In this document: positions 32,783 through 44,402 of the stretch, piece by piece
Layout: every line of letters begins with the position of its first letter
Position numbering within the stretch: position 1 is the first letter of the stretch
NCBI GenBank assembly: GCA_947652605.1
Contig: OX393583.1
Span: 10,643,222-10,707,221, forward strand
DNA: 64,000 bases
Reading direction: 5' to 3'
Origin: Elmis aenea
Taxonomy: Eukaryota > Arthropoda > Insecta > Coleoptera > Elmidae
Notes under the pieces: generated by a model
The model's input: the letters and a program-made list of their open reading frames with translations, nothing else
What the model was told of the DNA's origin: nothing
Database searches by the model: none
Position numbers and translations under genes: made by a program

Positions 32783-34693
32783 CAGTGTGTCCAAAAAGTA
32801 ACGTAACGGATCAATATCTAGTCTTGTAACACCTTCACAAAAAAAAGTTTCATACAAAAGTTGTTTGTGGTAATTTACTACATGACCTTAAATTATTTTC
32901 AACTATACAGGGTGTTCCATTTTTGCGCTATATCGAAAACAAAGATTTTTTTAAATGGAACACCCTGTATATTTTTAGGTCTTCGAATGTCATTTTTTAA
33001 CCTCTACATGAATGTCTTTTCATTTTTTGATTTTGTGTTACCAACTTATTAATTTTTTTCCGAAAAATCTGACATAAGCAGGCTTAACTTTAAAAAATCG
33101 TGGCCACCTCGTTTATTGAAGTTAAGAAATAAGTTTTAACAATAATGTTAGTCCGGTTAGGGAGCAACATTTTAATAATAAAAAATTTAAATTTATTGAT
33201 ACAGGGTGTTTACAAAAAAATGCCATACTTTCCAAACTTCAAAGTGACATAACTCATTTTTTTCAAACGTTAACACCCTTGTTTTATTATGCTATTCGAT
33301 AGCATTTTTTCTCCCCTTCAATTTTTATGAAGGGTGTCCTATGTCTAAACCCCGTAGTTGAGATATTCAATACTTTTCAAAAAAGTAGCCATTTAATTGC
33401 ATTTTTATGCACCGAAGTAGGCCGTGCTTATGCAAAACAAGTGCCAAAATGTAAGCAAGTGTCAACTTAACAATTGAATAATTTTAGAATTTAAGCGGAT
33501 ATTAATTACGTAATAAAATTAATTGTCTTTATTCAAAAACTATGAAAAGTAACAAATTGAAAATACATACAAGATAAACGACTACCTACAATAAATGTTC
33601 AAAATGTCTTCCATTTTCATCCAGGCACAAATCTATTCTCTGCTAAAAAGATCTTTACACTCTTCTTAATATTTTAGGTGAAATACCTACTTGTAAAAAC
33701 GTCAACAATTCGTTGTTGCATATTTATTGCTGTTGTCGATAGTTCGTTATACACATTTCCTTTCACGTATCCCCACAAAAAAAAAGTCAAGTTTAGTCAA
33801 ATCAGATGATTTGGCAGGCCACCTGTTGGGTCCACTTCTACTAAAAATGGAAGACATTTTGAACATTTATTGTAGTCGTTTATCTTTTATGGTTTTCTGT
33901 ATTTTCAATTTGTTACTTTTCATAGTTTTTGAATAAAAACAATTAATTTTATTACGTACCTAATTAATATCTGCTTAAATTCTAAACTTATTCAAATGTT
34001 AAGTTGACACTTGCTTACATTTTGGCACTTGTTTTGCATAAGCACAGCCTACTTCGGTGCATAAAAATGCAATTAAATGGCTACTTTTTTGAAAAGTATT
34101 GAATATCTCAACTACGGGGTTTAGACATAGGACACCCTTCATAAAAATTGAAGGGGAGAAAAAATGCTATCGAATAGCATAATAAAACAAGGGTGTTAAC
34201 GTTTGAAAAAAATGAGTTATGTCACTTTGAAATTTGGAAAGTTTGGCAATTTTTTGTAAATACCCTGTAACAATAAATTAAAATTTTTTTATTATTAATA
34301 TGTTGCTCCCTAACCAGACTAACATTATTGTTAAAACTTATTTCTTAACCTCAATAAACGAGGTCGCCACGATTTTTTAAAGTTAAGCCTGCTTATGTCA
34401 GATTTTTCGGAAAAGAATTAATAAGTTGGTAACACTGTCACAAAATCAAAAAATGAAAAGACATTCATGTAGAGGTTAAAAAATGACATTCGAAGACCTA
34501 AAAATATACAGGGTGTTCCATTTAAAAAAATCTTTGTTTTTGTTATAGCGCAAAAATGGGACACCCTGTATAGTTGAAAATAAATTAAGGTCATGTAGTA
34601 AATTACCACAAACAACGTTTGTATGAAACTTTTTTTTGTGAAATTGTTACAAGACGAGATATTGATCCGTTACGTTACTTTTTGGACACACTG
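32783..34693. mobile_element. Giant foldback Tc1/mariner-like element (1.9 kb)
   Basis: The ends are TA|CAGTGTGTCCAAAAAGTAAC and the reverse complement, followed by TA. Arms of roughly 0.8 kb enclose a loop of about 225 nt (around 33625-33848). Further CAGGGTG-type ends are telescoped inside each arm at matching positions: 32908 and 33202 on the left, mirrored at 34568 and about 34265. The loop holds a transposase fragment. The 47188-49226 element belongs to the same family. Confidence 0.85.
33586..33850 (-). pseudogene. Tc1/mariner-like transposase C-terminal region in loop
   Basis: The minus strand shows, in order and across several frames, SSDLTKLDFF (the region carrying the third catalytic acidic residue in IS630/Tc1/mariner transposases, usually SPDLxPxDFF), then FLWGYVKGNVYNEL, then SPKILRRV, then QRIDLCLDENGRHFEHLL and a stop at 33586-33588. 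Frameshifts and stops make it inactive. It spans the loop and just enters the left arm, so the terminal HFEHLL segment is duplicated in the right arm at 33848-33874. Confidence 0.75.
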
Positions 34694-34695
34694 TA

Positions 34696-36020
34696 TTTTT
34701 ATTGCAAGTAAATTTTCAAGAATGAAGTTTAAACTTTAGATCAATATTTTTTCAATCTACGCTGGTGGCGTGAAATATTAAAATTGGTCTATAAGAGAGC
34801 AACCATTAATTTATTTCTCAGATCTTAGTTCTAAAAGCTTTTAGATAAATAACCAAAATATCACTAATATCCTTAAATGTTCATAGCTTTGTTTCCTTTG
34901 ATTAAAATGCATCATACAACAATATCAAAACCTAATTTAAAATATTTTTTTCACCAGCGATTTACGAATGGAATTTTTAAAACCTGGAGAAACAAAATTA
35001 TCAATGCCGTCTACGATAACATGTTTATATCAGCCAATTTCGTGCGATAACAGAATTATTCATCGCCTTACAAGATTTTTTCGTCCAATAAAAATTAGCC
35101 ATTGATATTTATGTCCACTTTAAAAATCAGCAGATAAAAATTTATCTGTTGTTATCTCGTAGAGTAAATAATTCGTACGTAAAAAATATTCCATTGGTGT
35201 GCGCGCGTCAACTTTAATTCCACAATTAGATAAACGATTCTGCTTTCTTCTTCTCGTCCGTTTCTAGTCGCTTCTGAACGAAGTAACGCACAGCTACGGG
35301 CCTCTAGCGGGCGAATACTCCAACCAGCGCTTTAAATACTCTAAGAAAGTAGACGCCGCCAACAATGGGCTTCGCGATGTTTTGCTAGCGTTTTTTTTTC
35401 CGATCCCAAAGTGTGATTTATTACAATAAAATAATAATTCCCGGTAACAGTTGAATGTCGCATGCGGGTGGTCCGTAAACGACTTTTAAACGTTTCAATT
35501 TAATTATAAGTCCAGTTATTTGCTGATGAGAATGAGACACCTGCGCGTCCTTTTGAAAAAACGAGATTGAAAATAACACGACCGGCCGAAGTTTTGTTTA
35601 TTGATCACAAACGGCGAACGTAATTAGCATATCACGAACAGAAAATCCCCAAAAAAATTGTGCCGGAAGTTCCTTATTAGGCAGAATTAATACTGTTTAG
35701 CTTAATACGCTATTATAATTTTATCGGTCGGGAATATCAAAACATGTGCTTGCCAAAAAATCGTCAAATACATGCAATTTAAATTACAGCGATAAGATCA
35801 CCCTCTATGCCGTGTATAATTTTAATTTTAAATTCTTAGGCTATTATATTCGCGCATACGTGTTTTACAAGCGTAAAATATATGTGTCAATCGGTCGCGT
35901 GAATTATTTCGAAACGGGAGATACTCAAGTCGACGCCGAACGATGCGAAACTCTTGCCGGAACTGTACCGACTACGCTAACGTGTGGGTATAGCTGTATC
36001 GGTGTGAACCTATAGGGAAA
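34696..36020. other. Unique sequence, GC rising after 35200
   Basis: No exon supported. Around 35240-35400 and 35880-36000 the DNA is less AT-rich. A frame at 35746-36015 starts at GTG rather than ATG and has no recognised domain. The stretch could be regulatory DNA upstream of the Gln-rich gene, but this is inference. Confidence 0.3.
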
Positions 36021-36180
36021 GAAAAAAAAATGGGGTGGACACTTTTAAAAACGAGGGTGGGTTTTAGAAAAAGCGGCAGGGGTAGGCCAATTTTTACGGA
36101 CCGTGTAAGATGGAGTGGGACCTAAGGAGGTGGGGTGGTTTAGGAGAAAGCTGCAGAAGTGGGGTTGGGCAATAAAAAAT
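36020..36180 (+). other. G-rich tract
   Basis: The + strand has clustered G-runs (tggggtggac, gagggtgggtt, ggcaggggtagg, ggaggtggggtgg) over about 160 bp, just upstream of the tandem array. Runs of three to four G at short spacing could form a G-quadruplex, but this is not certain. Confidence 0.4.
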
Positions 36181-36189
36181 ATCGCAGGA

Positions 36190-37730
36190 TCGGTTGAAAA
36201 ACAAACACGCATCCACGCTAATGAGATATGGTGGGCCCGATACTTCGACTGTTTTTTCTTGGAAAACAAAACACGCTCAGCTGTGTGCGTACACGTATCG
36301 CAGTATCGCGTAAAAAATTAAAACGCATCTACGTATAGTAAAGTGTCGTAGGCCGATGCTTCAACTGTTTTTTCTCGAAAAACAAAACACGCTCAGCTAT
36401 GTGCGTACATGTATCGTAGTGTCGCGTAAAAAAAAACGCATCTACGTATAGTAAAGTGTCGTAGGTCGATGCTTCAACTGTTTTTTCTCGAAAAACAAAA
36501 CACGCTCAGCTATGTGCGTACATGTATCGTAGTGTCGCGTAAAAAAAAACGCATCTACGTATAGTAAAGTGTCGTAGGTCGATGCTTCAATTGTTTTTTC
36601 TTGAAAAACAAAACACGCTCGTCTATGTTCATGTATCGTAGTATCGGGTGAAAAATAAACACGCATCTGTACAAGGTTTAGTAGGCCATTACGTTAATTA
36701 TTTTTCCTTGTATAATACGTTATATCCGACAAAACAACTAAAAAAAAGGCATCGAATGATTTTAATAGGTCAATACGTCAATTGTTTTTTTCTTGAAAAA
36801 CAAAACACGCTCATCCCTGTGCATATCGCAGTATTTGGTGAACAAAAATGCTCATCTTAGTGCATATACATATCGTAGAATCCGACTTAAAAAATACAAA
36901 AAACAAAAGAGGAGTTTTAGTAAGTCCATTGTTTTTTTTTTAATATATGTCGTAGTATCGCGTGAAAAATAAATACTCATCTACGTATAATAAAGTGTCG
37001 TAGGCCGATGCTTCAATTCTTTTTTTCTAGAAAAACAAAACACGCTCGTTTATGTTCATATATCGTACTATCGGTTGAAAAATAAAAACGCATCTATTTA
37101 AATTTATTATTATTTTTGAATAACAACACCCTTATCGCTGTGCATATATCGGGTATCCGAAAAAAAAAAGATAATAAAAAAATAACGCATCTACATACAT
37201 ATCAGTTTTAGTAAGTCGATACGTCAACTGTTTTTTTCTTAAAAAAACAAATCACGCTCATCTCTGTGCATACCTATATCGTCGTATTCGAAAAAACATT
37301 ACAATAAAAAAACGCATCTGCATTATAAGTTTTAGTAAGTGAATTGTTTTTTCTGGAAAAAAAAAAAATCACGCTCGTCTCTGTGCATACATCAACTATC
37401 CGAAAAAAAAACAATTAAAAAAAAACGTATTACACATAAATTTTTAGTAAGTCAATGTCAAATGTTTTTACTGAAAAAAAAATAAATCACGCTCATTTCT
37501 GTGCACACATCAAGTATACGGAAAAAAAAACGTATCTACATATAAATTTTAGTAAGGCGATACGTCAACCGTTTTTTCTTAAAAAAACAAATAGCGCCCA
37601 TCTCAGTGCATATACTGTAGTATCGCGTGAAAAACAAAAACCCATCTACCTATAATAAAGTGTAGGCCGATGCTTCAATTGTTTTTTCGCGAAAAACATA
37701 ACACGCTCATCTCTGTGCAGATGTTTTTGC
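36190..37730 (+). repeat. Tandem array of about 105-118 bp units
   Basis: The landmark 'aaaacacgctc' (later 'aaatcacgctc') recurs at 36271, 36387, 36500, 36613, 36805, 37040, 37252, 37369, 37487, 37592 and 37701, with some doubled gaps where a unit is decayed. Units also carry 'cgcatctac', 'ttttagtaagtcgat' and 'gtcaactgttttttctt'. About 13 units are present. The three units from 36271 to about 36610 are nearly identical, suggesting recent local duplication. No coding frame runs through it. Confidence 0.85.
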
Positions 37731-37734
37731 AATA

Positions 37735-38500
37735 AGTAAAAATTGCTGCGTTAAATATTTTTGCGAGCTGTACATAATTAACTTAATTGATTTATCAAAA
37801 TTGCGCGGTGTAAAAAAAATGTCTGGGGTAAGTGAAAGTGGAAGAAGATCCGCTCCGTCAATAGAAATACAAAGTACTGCGGCCGAACAAGTTCTAAAAA
37901 TCTACCCTTATCCTAAACGTTTGCTATAACTTCCCCTGAAAATGGAGGGGTTGAGGAAAAAATAACAAGGAGTATTTTTTATTAAAAAAAGTGGTGGGGA
38001 GAACTCCGTGAATTCACTCCTTAAACTTCCCCTTGGAAGCGCATGCGCTGGGCTAAGATACAATTCTAAGGTTGTGCCGTCCTTCTCTATCGCATTAGTC
38101 TTGCATGCAGTCGTCGCGCTTGCAACCCTTGGCTGTGCTCGCCGTCTCGCTCCGATGCAGCGATCTTGCATGGCGCCGTCCCTCTTGTTCCTTGTGGATG
38201 TTTTGCAGCGTTCCTTTTTGTGCTCATTGTACTTGTATATGTTAGTCCTCGTCTGCATATTTCTACCCTTATCTTCTTAGTTCAAAGGCGTCGGTTTCAG
38301 ACGCTGGTCGTCTTTACGCGACGCCGACTACTTTCTTAGTTATCTACCGTCTTTCTTATCGTTTAGACGCGCCGCAGCGCTGCCTCTGTAACGGTATCGT
38401 GGAAAGAACAAGTCTAAATATTTACCAAGTACGAAAATTTCCGAACAACCAACAGTCGACTTTATTTGTATTGTACAAATAAATATCGTCAAAAAAATTT
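37735..38500. other. CpG-richer stretch upstream of gene, unassigned
   Basis: From 38000 to 38420 the sequence is richer in CpG than its surroundings. It holds open frames on both strands (37908-38258 minus, 38008-38280 plus) that overlap each other, so at most one could be real. I recognise no domain in either. It may be promoter-proximal DNA or a repeat of unknown type. Confidence 0.35.
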
Positions 38501-39374
38501 ATCGGGCAGTGGTCAGCGACGCGGTCTAAACTTTAAAAATTCGCGCGCGCACCCGCGAAACCTGTTAATAATAGTGTGTGAACTTTTTTTTTTACAAAGA
38601 TCTAAGAGTGCTTCGATTATTGAGTAAAAGAAATTTTTGTGCAATAGAAATTTTTTGTAAGTATTTAAAATTTTCTTACCCGCGCGACACTTCACAAAAA
38701 TTTTTCAAGCACACTGCTAAAAAAACACGCGACTTTTTTTGCACAGTGATGAATATCAAGGAACCATGCAGTCCCGTCGTTGCACGATTACGATGATATA
38801 ATAATTTTTTTTTAGATAAAAAAATCATGAATTTTTTAATAACAATATTAAAAATAACAAGAAATCTTTATTTAGCGTTTAGCTAATTTTACTTCATATT
38901 AAACCTGGTTATATTTATTTGTAAATATTCTCCCCCAACTATTAAAATCTTAACATTATTTTTCTCATATTCTACACACAATTTTTTTTTAAATTTGAGA
39001 TGGACGTTGTTTGTTTAATTTCCACAGCCAATTCACTAAAAATTTTGAGCCCGTTGTAATACAACGCGTTCTGTGTATTTGTTTTAATTAATTTCTGTAA
39101 AGTTAGGTAAAAGTACCTGCGTTAAATATAAAGGATTTTGTTTGAATGCGTTGTTAAAATTTTCGCGAATTTTAATTTCCAGCGAAGTGCAAAATTTAGT
39201 TTTGCGGCTTATGTGTTTAGGTGCATGCAATTTTGTTTTAAAAGTTGCCCGAAAAAGCACGCAAGCACGCTGCACTCGCATCGCAAAATTAGGCCTATCC
39301 TTTCACGATTACTTTTGCAATTTGTTTGAATTGTGAATCATGTACAGAATTAAAAATCGTGTAAATATTTTCAG
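38500..39374 (+). promoter_or_regulatory. Possible 5' non-coding exon and UTR intron
   Basis: A good donor-like TTTTTTgtaagtat lies at about 38657. An acceptor-like aaatattttcag ends at 39374, giving a possible 5'UTR intron. The following sequence up to the first in-frame ATG at 39908 has several stops and fits a 5'UTR. No TATA box stands out. All of this is inference from splice-site likeness. Confidence 0.3.
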
Positions 39375-39806
39375 ATCGAAAGGAAACATCGTACTGGCGT
39401 TTTAGAGGGCCAACCGAACTAAGAAAACAGCTGTCGCTTTAAAAAAACCGTGAACAGAGATAGAATATCACCCCTTTAACTCTACAAAAACGCAGTGTCT
39501 CCTTAGTATACATCTAGTCGTCTACTGAAACAAAACATCAGCGACTGACTGGCTTACTTGATTACGTGCAATATTAATAATCGACCCGCGATACCCGCAA
39601 ATCGCGTAGAAATTACCCAAAGAAAACGATTTTGAAATCAGTGAAAACCGACAAACTGTCGATCATCGCAGTTTCGGTTTCTTGAAAAAGAAGCCGCGAA
39701 AACCGACCAAAAGCCGCGAGCGGCTCAGATTCCGCGCGTGCACGAAAAACCGCAAAAATTTTCACCACGGAGGACCAAACACTCCTGAACAACTTAAAAG
39801 TGGAAC

Positions 39807-39821
39807 ATGAAAATCTCGTAG
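39807..39821 (+). promoter_or_regulatory. Upstream mini-ORF (uORF)
   Basis: ATG AAA ATC TCG TAG lies about 100 nt before the chosen start and in another frame. If it is in the transcript it could lower translation of the main frame. It also shows why the upstream open frame is not entered from this ATG. Confidence 0.4.
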
Positions 39822-39907
39822 CGAAGTGGCTACAGAACTCGTTCAAAATTCAAGAAAACGCAGCGCTGGATTTACGGGCGACCCCACTGAGTCTGCAGAT
39901 ACCATCA

Positions 39908-40537
39908 ATGGCCGACGTGAAAAATAGGCCTGTGTTCAATGAGTTTTGGAACCAGGCGCGCGGGCCGCCTCAGAGCATGGCACAGAATCTGTCGAACTCG
40001 AACCAAAACTCGCCGGTTCCCGGTTCGACCAACTCCATACCTGCACATTCGCCGTCACAACAGAGCAACAGCAGTCAAAACCACGTGATAACGCAGGGGG
40101 CTTTGGCTCTGCAACACGCGCAAGCACACACACAGCAAAATCCACAACAACCAAACCCACAACAACAACAACAGCAACAGCTACACTCGCAGTTACAACA
40201 AAACGCGCAACAACCTCTTAATCAACAACAACAACAAAACCAACCGCAGAATCAGCCAACGAACCCCATGAACCAGCCGCAGAATTCAGTGCAACAACAA
40301 AACAACGCACAACAACAGCAACAACAGCAAATGACGAGTCCCAATCCGCACTCGCAGCAAGCACACGCGCAAGCACAGGCTCAAGCGCAAGCTCAAGCAC
40401 ACGCGCACGCTCAAGCAATCGCGCAAGTACAAGCACAACAACAACAGCTTGCCCAAATGTCCCATCAACAACATCTGACCGGCGGGGGGCCGGCGACGCC
40501 GGACAAAATGACCGAAAAATTCGTGAATGAACTGCAG
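39908..40537 (+). CDS. Gln-rich N-terminal coding exon of a probable nuclear regulator
   Basis: This is the first coding exon of a multi-exon gene. The frame gives 210 residues: MADVKNRPVFNEFW at the start, a Ser/Asn/Pro-rich segment (about 25-60), Gln-rich tracts (74-190) with an Ala-Gln/Ala-His dipeptide run at 152-176, then TGGGPATPDKMTEKFVNELQ. It ends in phase 0 at a donor CAG|gtaggt. GC content is far above the surroundings. Start: the frame is open back to 39686 but has no ATG before 39908. A frame-shifted ATG at 39807 makes a 4-codon uORF, so the true start is either 39908 (context tcaATGg) or a non-AUG codon upstream such as 39800. Polyglutamine regions like this are common in transcription regulators. 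No DNA-binding domain is in the window. A rotund/squeeze-like zinc-finger protein is a guess from memory only. Confidence 0.75.
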
Positions 40538-41291
40538 GTAGGTTGTGTTCCTTATATTTACGACCCAAACTCGCTCGTTACAACGTTTTTAAAACTCATA
40601 TTAAACCTAATTGGGGGTTACGTGTTTAATTGCTAGCTGGACGCGTGTTAAACGTCAGTTCTTTTTCGTTCCGTAACGGGAATTAAAAATGAACATGTGC
40701 GCTCCTTTTAAGTAACATCGCCGGACACAAAAAAGACAGCTAAATGGCACGTTGACATCTAAATATAGGGTTAAAACTTTAATTGAGTTCGGTTTTTGTT
40801 GTAATCCCTTAGTTTATTTTCGGACGCGGGTGAAAGTTTTGCCTTATTGATTTTCACATTTCTTCGGTCAAATTTAAATGAGTTTTTATCGGCATTTCAA
40901 TCGACTGTAGCTACTTTGGTGTGATGATTATCATATAATATCAATTACGCTAAATTTGGCTTCACAAACTCGTCAGAGTGCAAAAATTTGCAACGTTTTT
41001 TGACTGATGTTTTACGAAAAATGTTGTGCGCGCCGATTCTCGTTCAAAAAACAATTGCTTTTCTTACGTTTGAGGTGGCGGCATCTGCTAGGCGACGCGC
41101 CGCAATTGTGCGTCGTTTCTTAACACGTGGTAAAAGGGGTGCGCGTCTTAGATATCGGAAGGTAGTTTTGATAACGCCGGCGCAGGGTTCGTCGGAAGTG
41201 GGGATTGATAGTTTATAAGTTTGTTTCACTTGGGGTTAACGGTTTGTTGCAGTTACGTCTCGCATTATACGTTTTTTATTCGATTATTTTT

Positions 41292-42560
41292 CAATATCGC
41301 ACGCACTTGTTTCTAAAAAAACAAAAAACAAACAAGTGACGAACGCGTGCTTTCTTTGACCGCTTGGTTAAATGATGTCTTATCATTTTGTCTAGTGTAA
41401 GACCATAATACAAAATTCTTCAACTTTTTTCGTTTTTGTGTTCTATTTATTTAATATCACACGCCTTTTTGTGCAAAAACAAAACGACCAATTAATGACT
41501 ATTTCGCTTACCACTTGATTGCATAATATAATACTGGTTTTGCCCAGTTTATGAGGCTAAAATGCAATTTTTTTTACATTCTACTGTTCTTGATTTGATA
41601 TCTCACGCACTTTTATGTAAAAAAACAAAGTTGAAAACAAATCAATATCCTGTTTTTCGTTGGGCAGTTGATGAAATAATTTAATACTCCTTATGTCCAG
41701 TTTTGAAGATCAAATTGCAAAGTTCTTTCCTATTTTTCATTTTACTGTTTCTTATCTAATATCACACGCACTTTTTTTGTAAAAAAACAAAGTTAAAAAC
41801 AAATTAGTAAGCTGTTTTTCATTGAACAATAGATGAAATTATGTAATACTGCTTTTGTCCAGTTTTAAAGGCCAAAATACAAAATTCTTTAACTCTTTTA
41901 ATTTAAGTGTTCTATTTATTTAATATCACACGCCTCTTTGTGTAAAAACAAAACGAAAACAAATGCATTTTCACTGACCACTTGATTGCATAATATAATA
42001 CCGATTTTATCCAGTATTAAAATGCAAAATTATTTTCCATTTTTCATTGTACTGTTCTTTATTTAATATCACGCGCAGTATTATGTAAAAAAAAAAAAAT
42101 TAAAAACAAATGAGTTTCCTGTTTTTCATTGAGCAATTGACAAAATAATGCTATATTGGTTTTGTCCAGTGTTTTAACACCAACGTACAACAATCTTTTG
42201 CTTTTTTCATTTAAATGTTCTATTTTTTTAAAATATTACACGCACATTTGTATAAAAAACAAAACGACAAACAAATGACTTTCGTTTTTCATTCACTACT
42301 TGATTACATAAAGTAATATTGGTTATGTCCAGTTTTTGAGACCAAAATGCCAAATTCTTTTTCACTTTTCATATTTGTTATCACGCGCGCTATTATGTAA
42401 AAAAATAAATTAAAAAACAAATGAATATTCTGATTTTTATTGAGCAATTGGCTAAATAATGTAATATTGATTTTGTCGAGTGTTTTAACACCAACATACA
42501 AACTTGTCTACTCTTTTATTTAGGTGTTTTTTTTTAACACGCACTTTTATAAAAAAAATT
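41292..42560 (+). repeat. Intronic tandem array with two interleaved unit types
   Basis: The landmark 'atcacacgc' or close variants recurs at 41295, 41456, 41600, 41761, 41926, 42068, 42235, 42380 and 42536. The spacings are 161, 144, 161, 165, 142, 167, 145 and 156. Units of type A continue with 'aaaacgac..aaatgac' and 'ccacttgattgcataat'. Units of type B continue with 'aacaaagtt.aaaacaaat', 'tcctgtttttcattgagcaa' and 'gatgaaataat'. The order appears to be A A B B A B A B A. Confidence 0.8.
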
Positions 42561-44098
42561 CCAAACAAGAAGATGCTGATTTTCAATGACCCTTGATTAA
42601 ATGTGTTTTTAAGGCTAAAAAACAAAATAGCTCAGCTTTTTTGTCTTGAGTTTTTTACCATTCATTTCTCTTTATGCCCGTTTTAAAAAACAATCGCAAT
42701 TTCTTATACAATTGGAAAAATATTTTAGATAAACTTTGAAATATTACAGTACTAGTATCTATTCTTTATTTTTCTTATGACAGAGCAAATACATAATTTT
42801 TAAAGTTCCCTATTTCTTGTTTTATCTTCAATTTTTTGTTTTTTTTTTGGTACACTTTTTTAATAACAAAATTATATACGGAAGATTTGATTTGATTTTA
42901 TTATAGCAAATTGCTAATAATTTACAAATTTAGGCCGTATTATTATGAACATGTCTTATTCTTTGGATTCATTATTAGATTAAAAGTGATCTATTTAGGC
43001 CGAAATTGTAAATAGATAAAAAGATGTGCCATTTTATTTGTCAGTAAACGAAATTTTCATTGTCTAGTTCTTATACATGTTCATAGTACTTTGTACCTTT
43101 TGTGACAGTAAAATCTGGTAAAAAGGAACTCAGAAACTAGCATTGTAATTTTTTAAGTACCATGTTGGTTTGTAAACAGTGGAAAATCAATCATTTCTTC
43201 AAACTAGTAAATAAAAAAGTGCCATTTAGTTCCCGATATTGCAGAACATTTAAATATAAAAGCAAATTTGTTATACTTATCAGGAAATAACGAATATCGA
43301 ATATACGGGGAATAAATTGAGTGTTCATAGTTTGTTCAATAGTGTAAACATATATATTTTTAATTAAACTATGATTTTTTTTGTTTCACTTACCGGCCCA
43401 AGTGCCCTAAAATTAATATATCTCTTTATATTGACAAACAAATGAACAGCGATAAATGTTGGTCTTCGACACTAAATATTTTCGTCTCTCCCTCTCCCAT
43501 AGTGTACTGGTTAGGTTAATTTCTATTAACTTTCCAATATTCATTGTATTTCTTTTAAATGTGCGCCGAATTGGTTCACCTACTAGGGATTGCAAATTTC
43601 AAAAATTCTTTCATAGTAACTAGTGTTGCTCCAAAATTGTTGTTGAAGTGGTTAAAAAAGTAATTAATAACGATAACCAAATTGTATTTTAAACAGCTTT
43701 TTTTTAAAAAGTAACAAATGTTTATGTAAAAATAAGGCGATAAACATAACTATTGTTGATTTTAATGCCTTATTTGTAATAAATTAATGTAATTTGTACA
43801 CCGTTCACATAATTAAACTATTAAAAAAAAAATCCAATTCAATCTAGTGATGGTATAGATATATTCAAATACATCCTTTTATATTATTGCTATCTGCTAA
43901 AACAAAAGAGAGGAAAAATCAAAACAGATGAACACATAATTATCCATGTTTTCTTTTAAAATCATTTTCTTTTGTGCTAAATGTATTCTAGTTTTCACTT
44001 CTAAAATTGGCCATTACGTTTATCCAATTACACTCACTTTAAATTACCCAATTAGATTGTTTTAAAATTAAATAAGCTCACATTAGAAAGTTCAGAAT

Positions 44099-44250
44099 TA
44101 CCGGTAAATTTACCTAAGAATTTTTGCGAAATTTACCGGTAAGAGGTAAATTTACCTAAGAACTTTTGCGGAATTTACCTGTGAGGTAAATTTACCCAAG
44201 AATTTTTGCGTAATTTACCGGTTAAGAGGTAAATATGCAATCCCTAATAA
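44099..44250. repeat. Short repeat of GGTAAATTTACC units
   Basis: About four units of 'ggtaaatttacctaagaa' plus 'tttttgcgaaatttaccgg' are spaced about 35-40 bp apart. They end in 'gcaatccct' as at 4380-4390, so both may belong to one element family. Confidence 0.55.
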
Positions 44251-44402
44251 CAACGTTTTTGTAGCAAAGAATTTTGTGAACCATCCGGGTGTTGCATGGG
44301 TGCTTAGGCTATACTGATGTAGTGTTGTTTTATGTCTAACGTATGTATACTAAACTTTTGCTTTTCCCACTAACGCTGCCGGATTTTAATCAACTTGTGC
44401 AG

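Larger units (their letters stand above)
40538..44402 (+). other. Intron 1 of the Gln-rich gene (inferred)
   Basis: It runs from donor gtaggt to acceptor cttgtgcag. A branch-like 'actaac' at about 44370-44375 and pyrimidine runs (cttttgcttttccc) precede the acceptor. It contains the 41.3-42.6 kb tandem array and the taccggtaaatt repeats at 44099-44250; the rest is AT-rich. Confidence 0.6.

Noticed and set aside
35746..36015. 89-codon frame ending in CGYSCIGVNL
   Set aside because: It opens at GTG, has no known domain, and no acceptor or promoter signal supports it.
36190..37730. CRISPR-like array
   Set aside because: Units are contiguous 105-118 bp tandem repeats without unique spacers, in a eukaryotic setting.
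37908..38280. Overlapping ORFs on both strands in the CpG-richer region
   Set aside because: No recognisable domain or splice context, and the two strands mutually exclude each other.
39936..40568. Antisense and alternative frames across the Gln-rich exon
   Set aside because: CAA/CAG repeats keep other frames open. Only the Gln frame has a matching splice donor and in-phase next exon.
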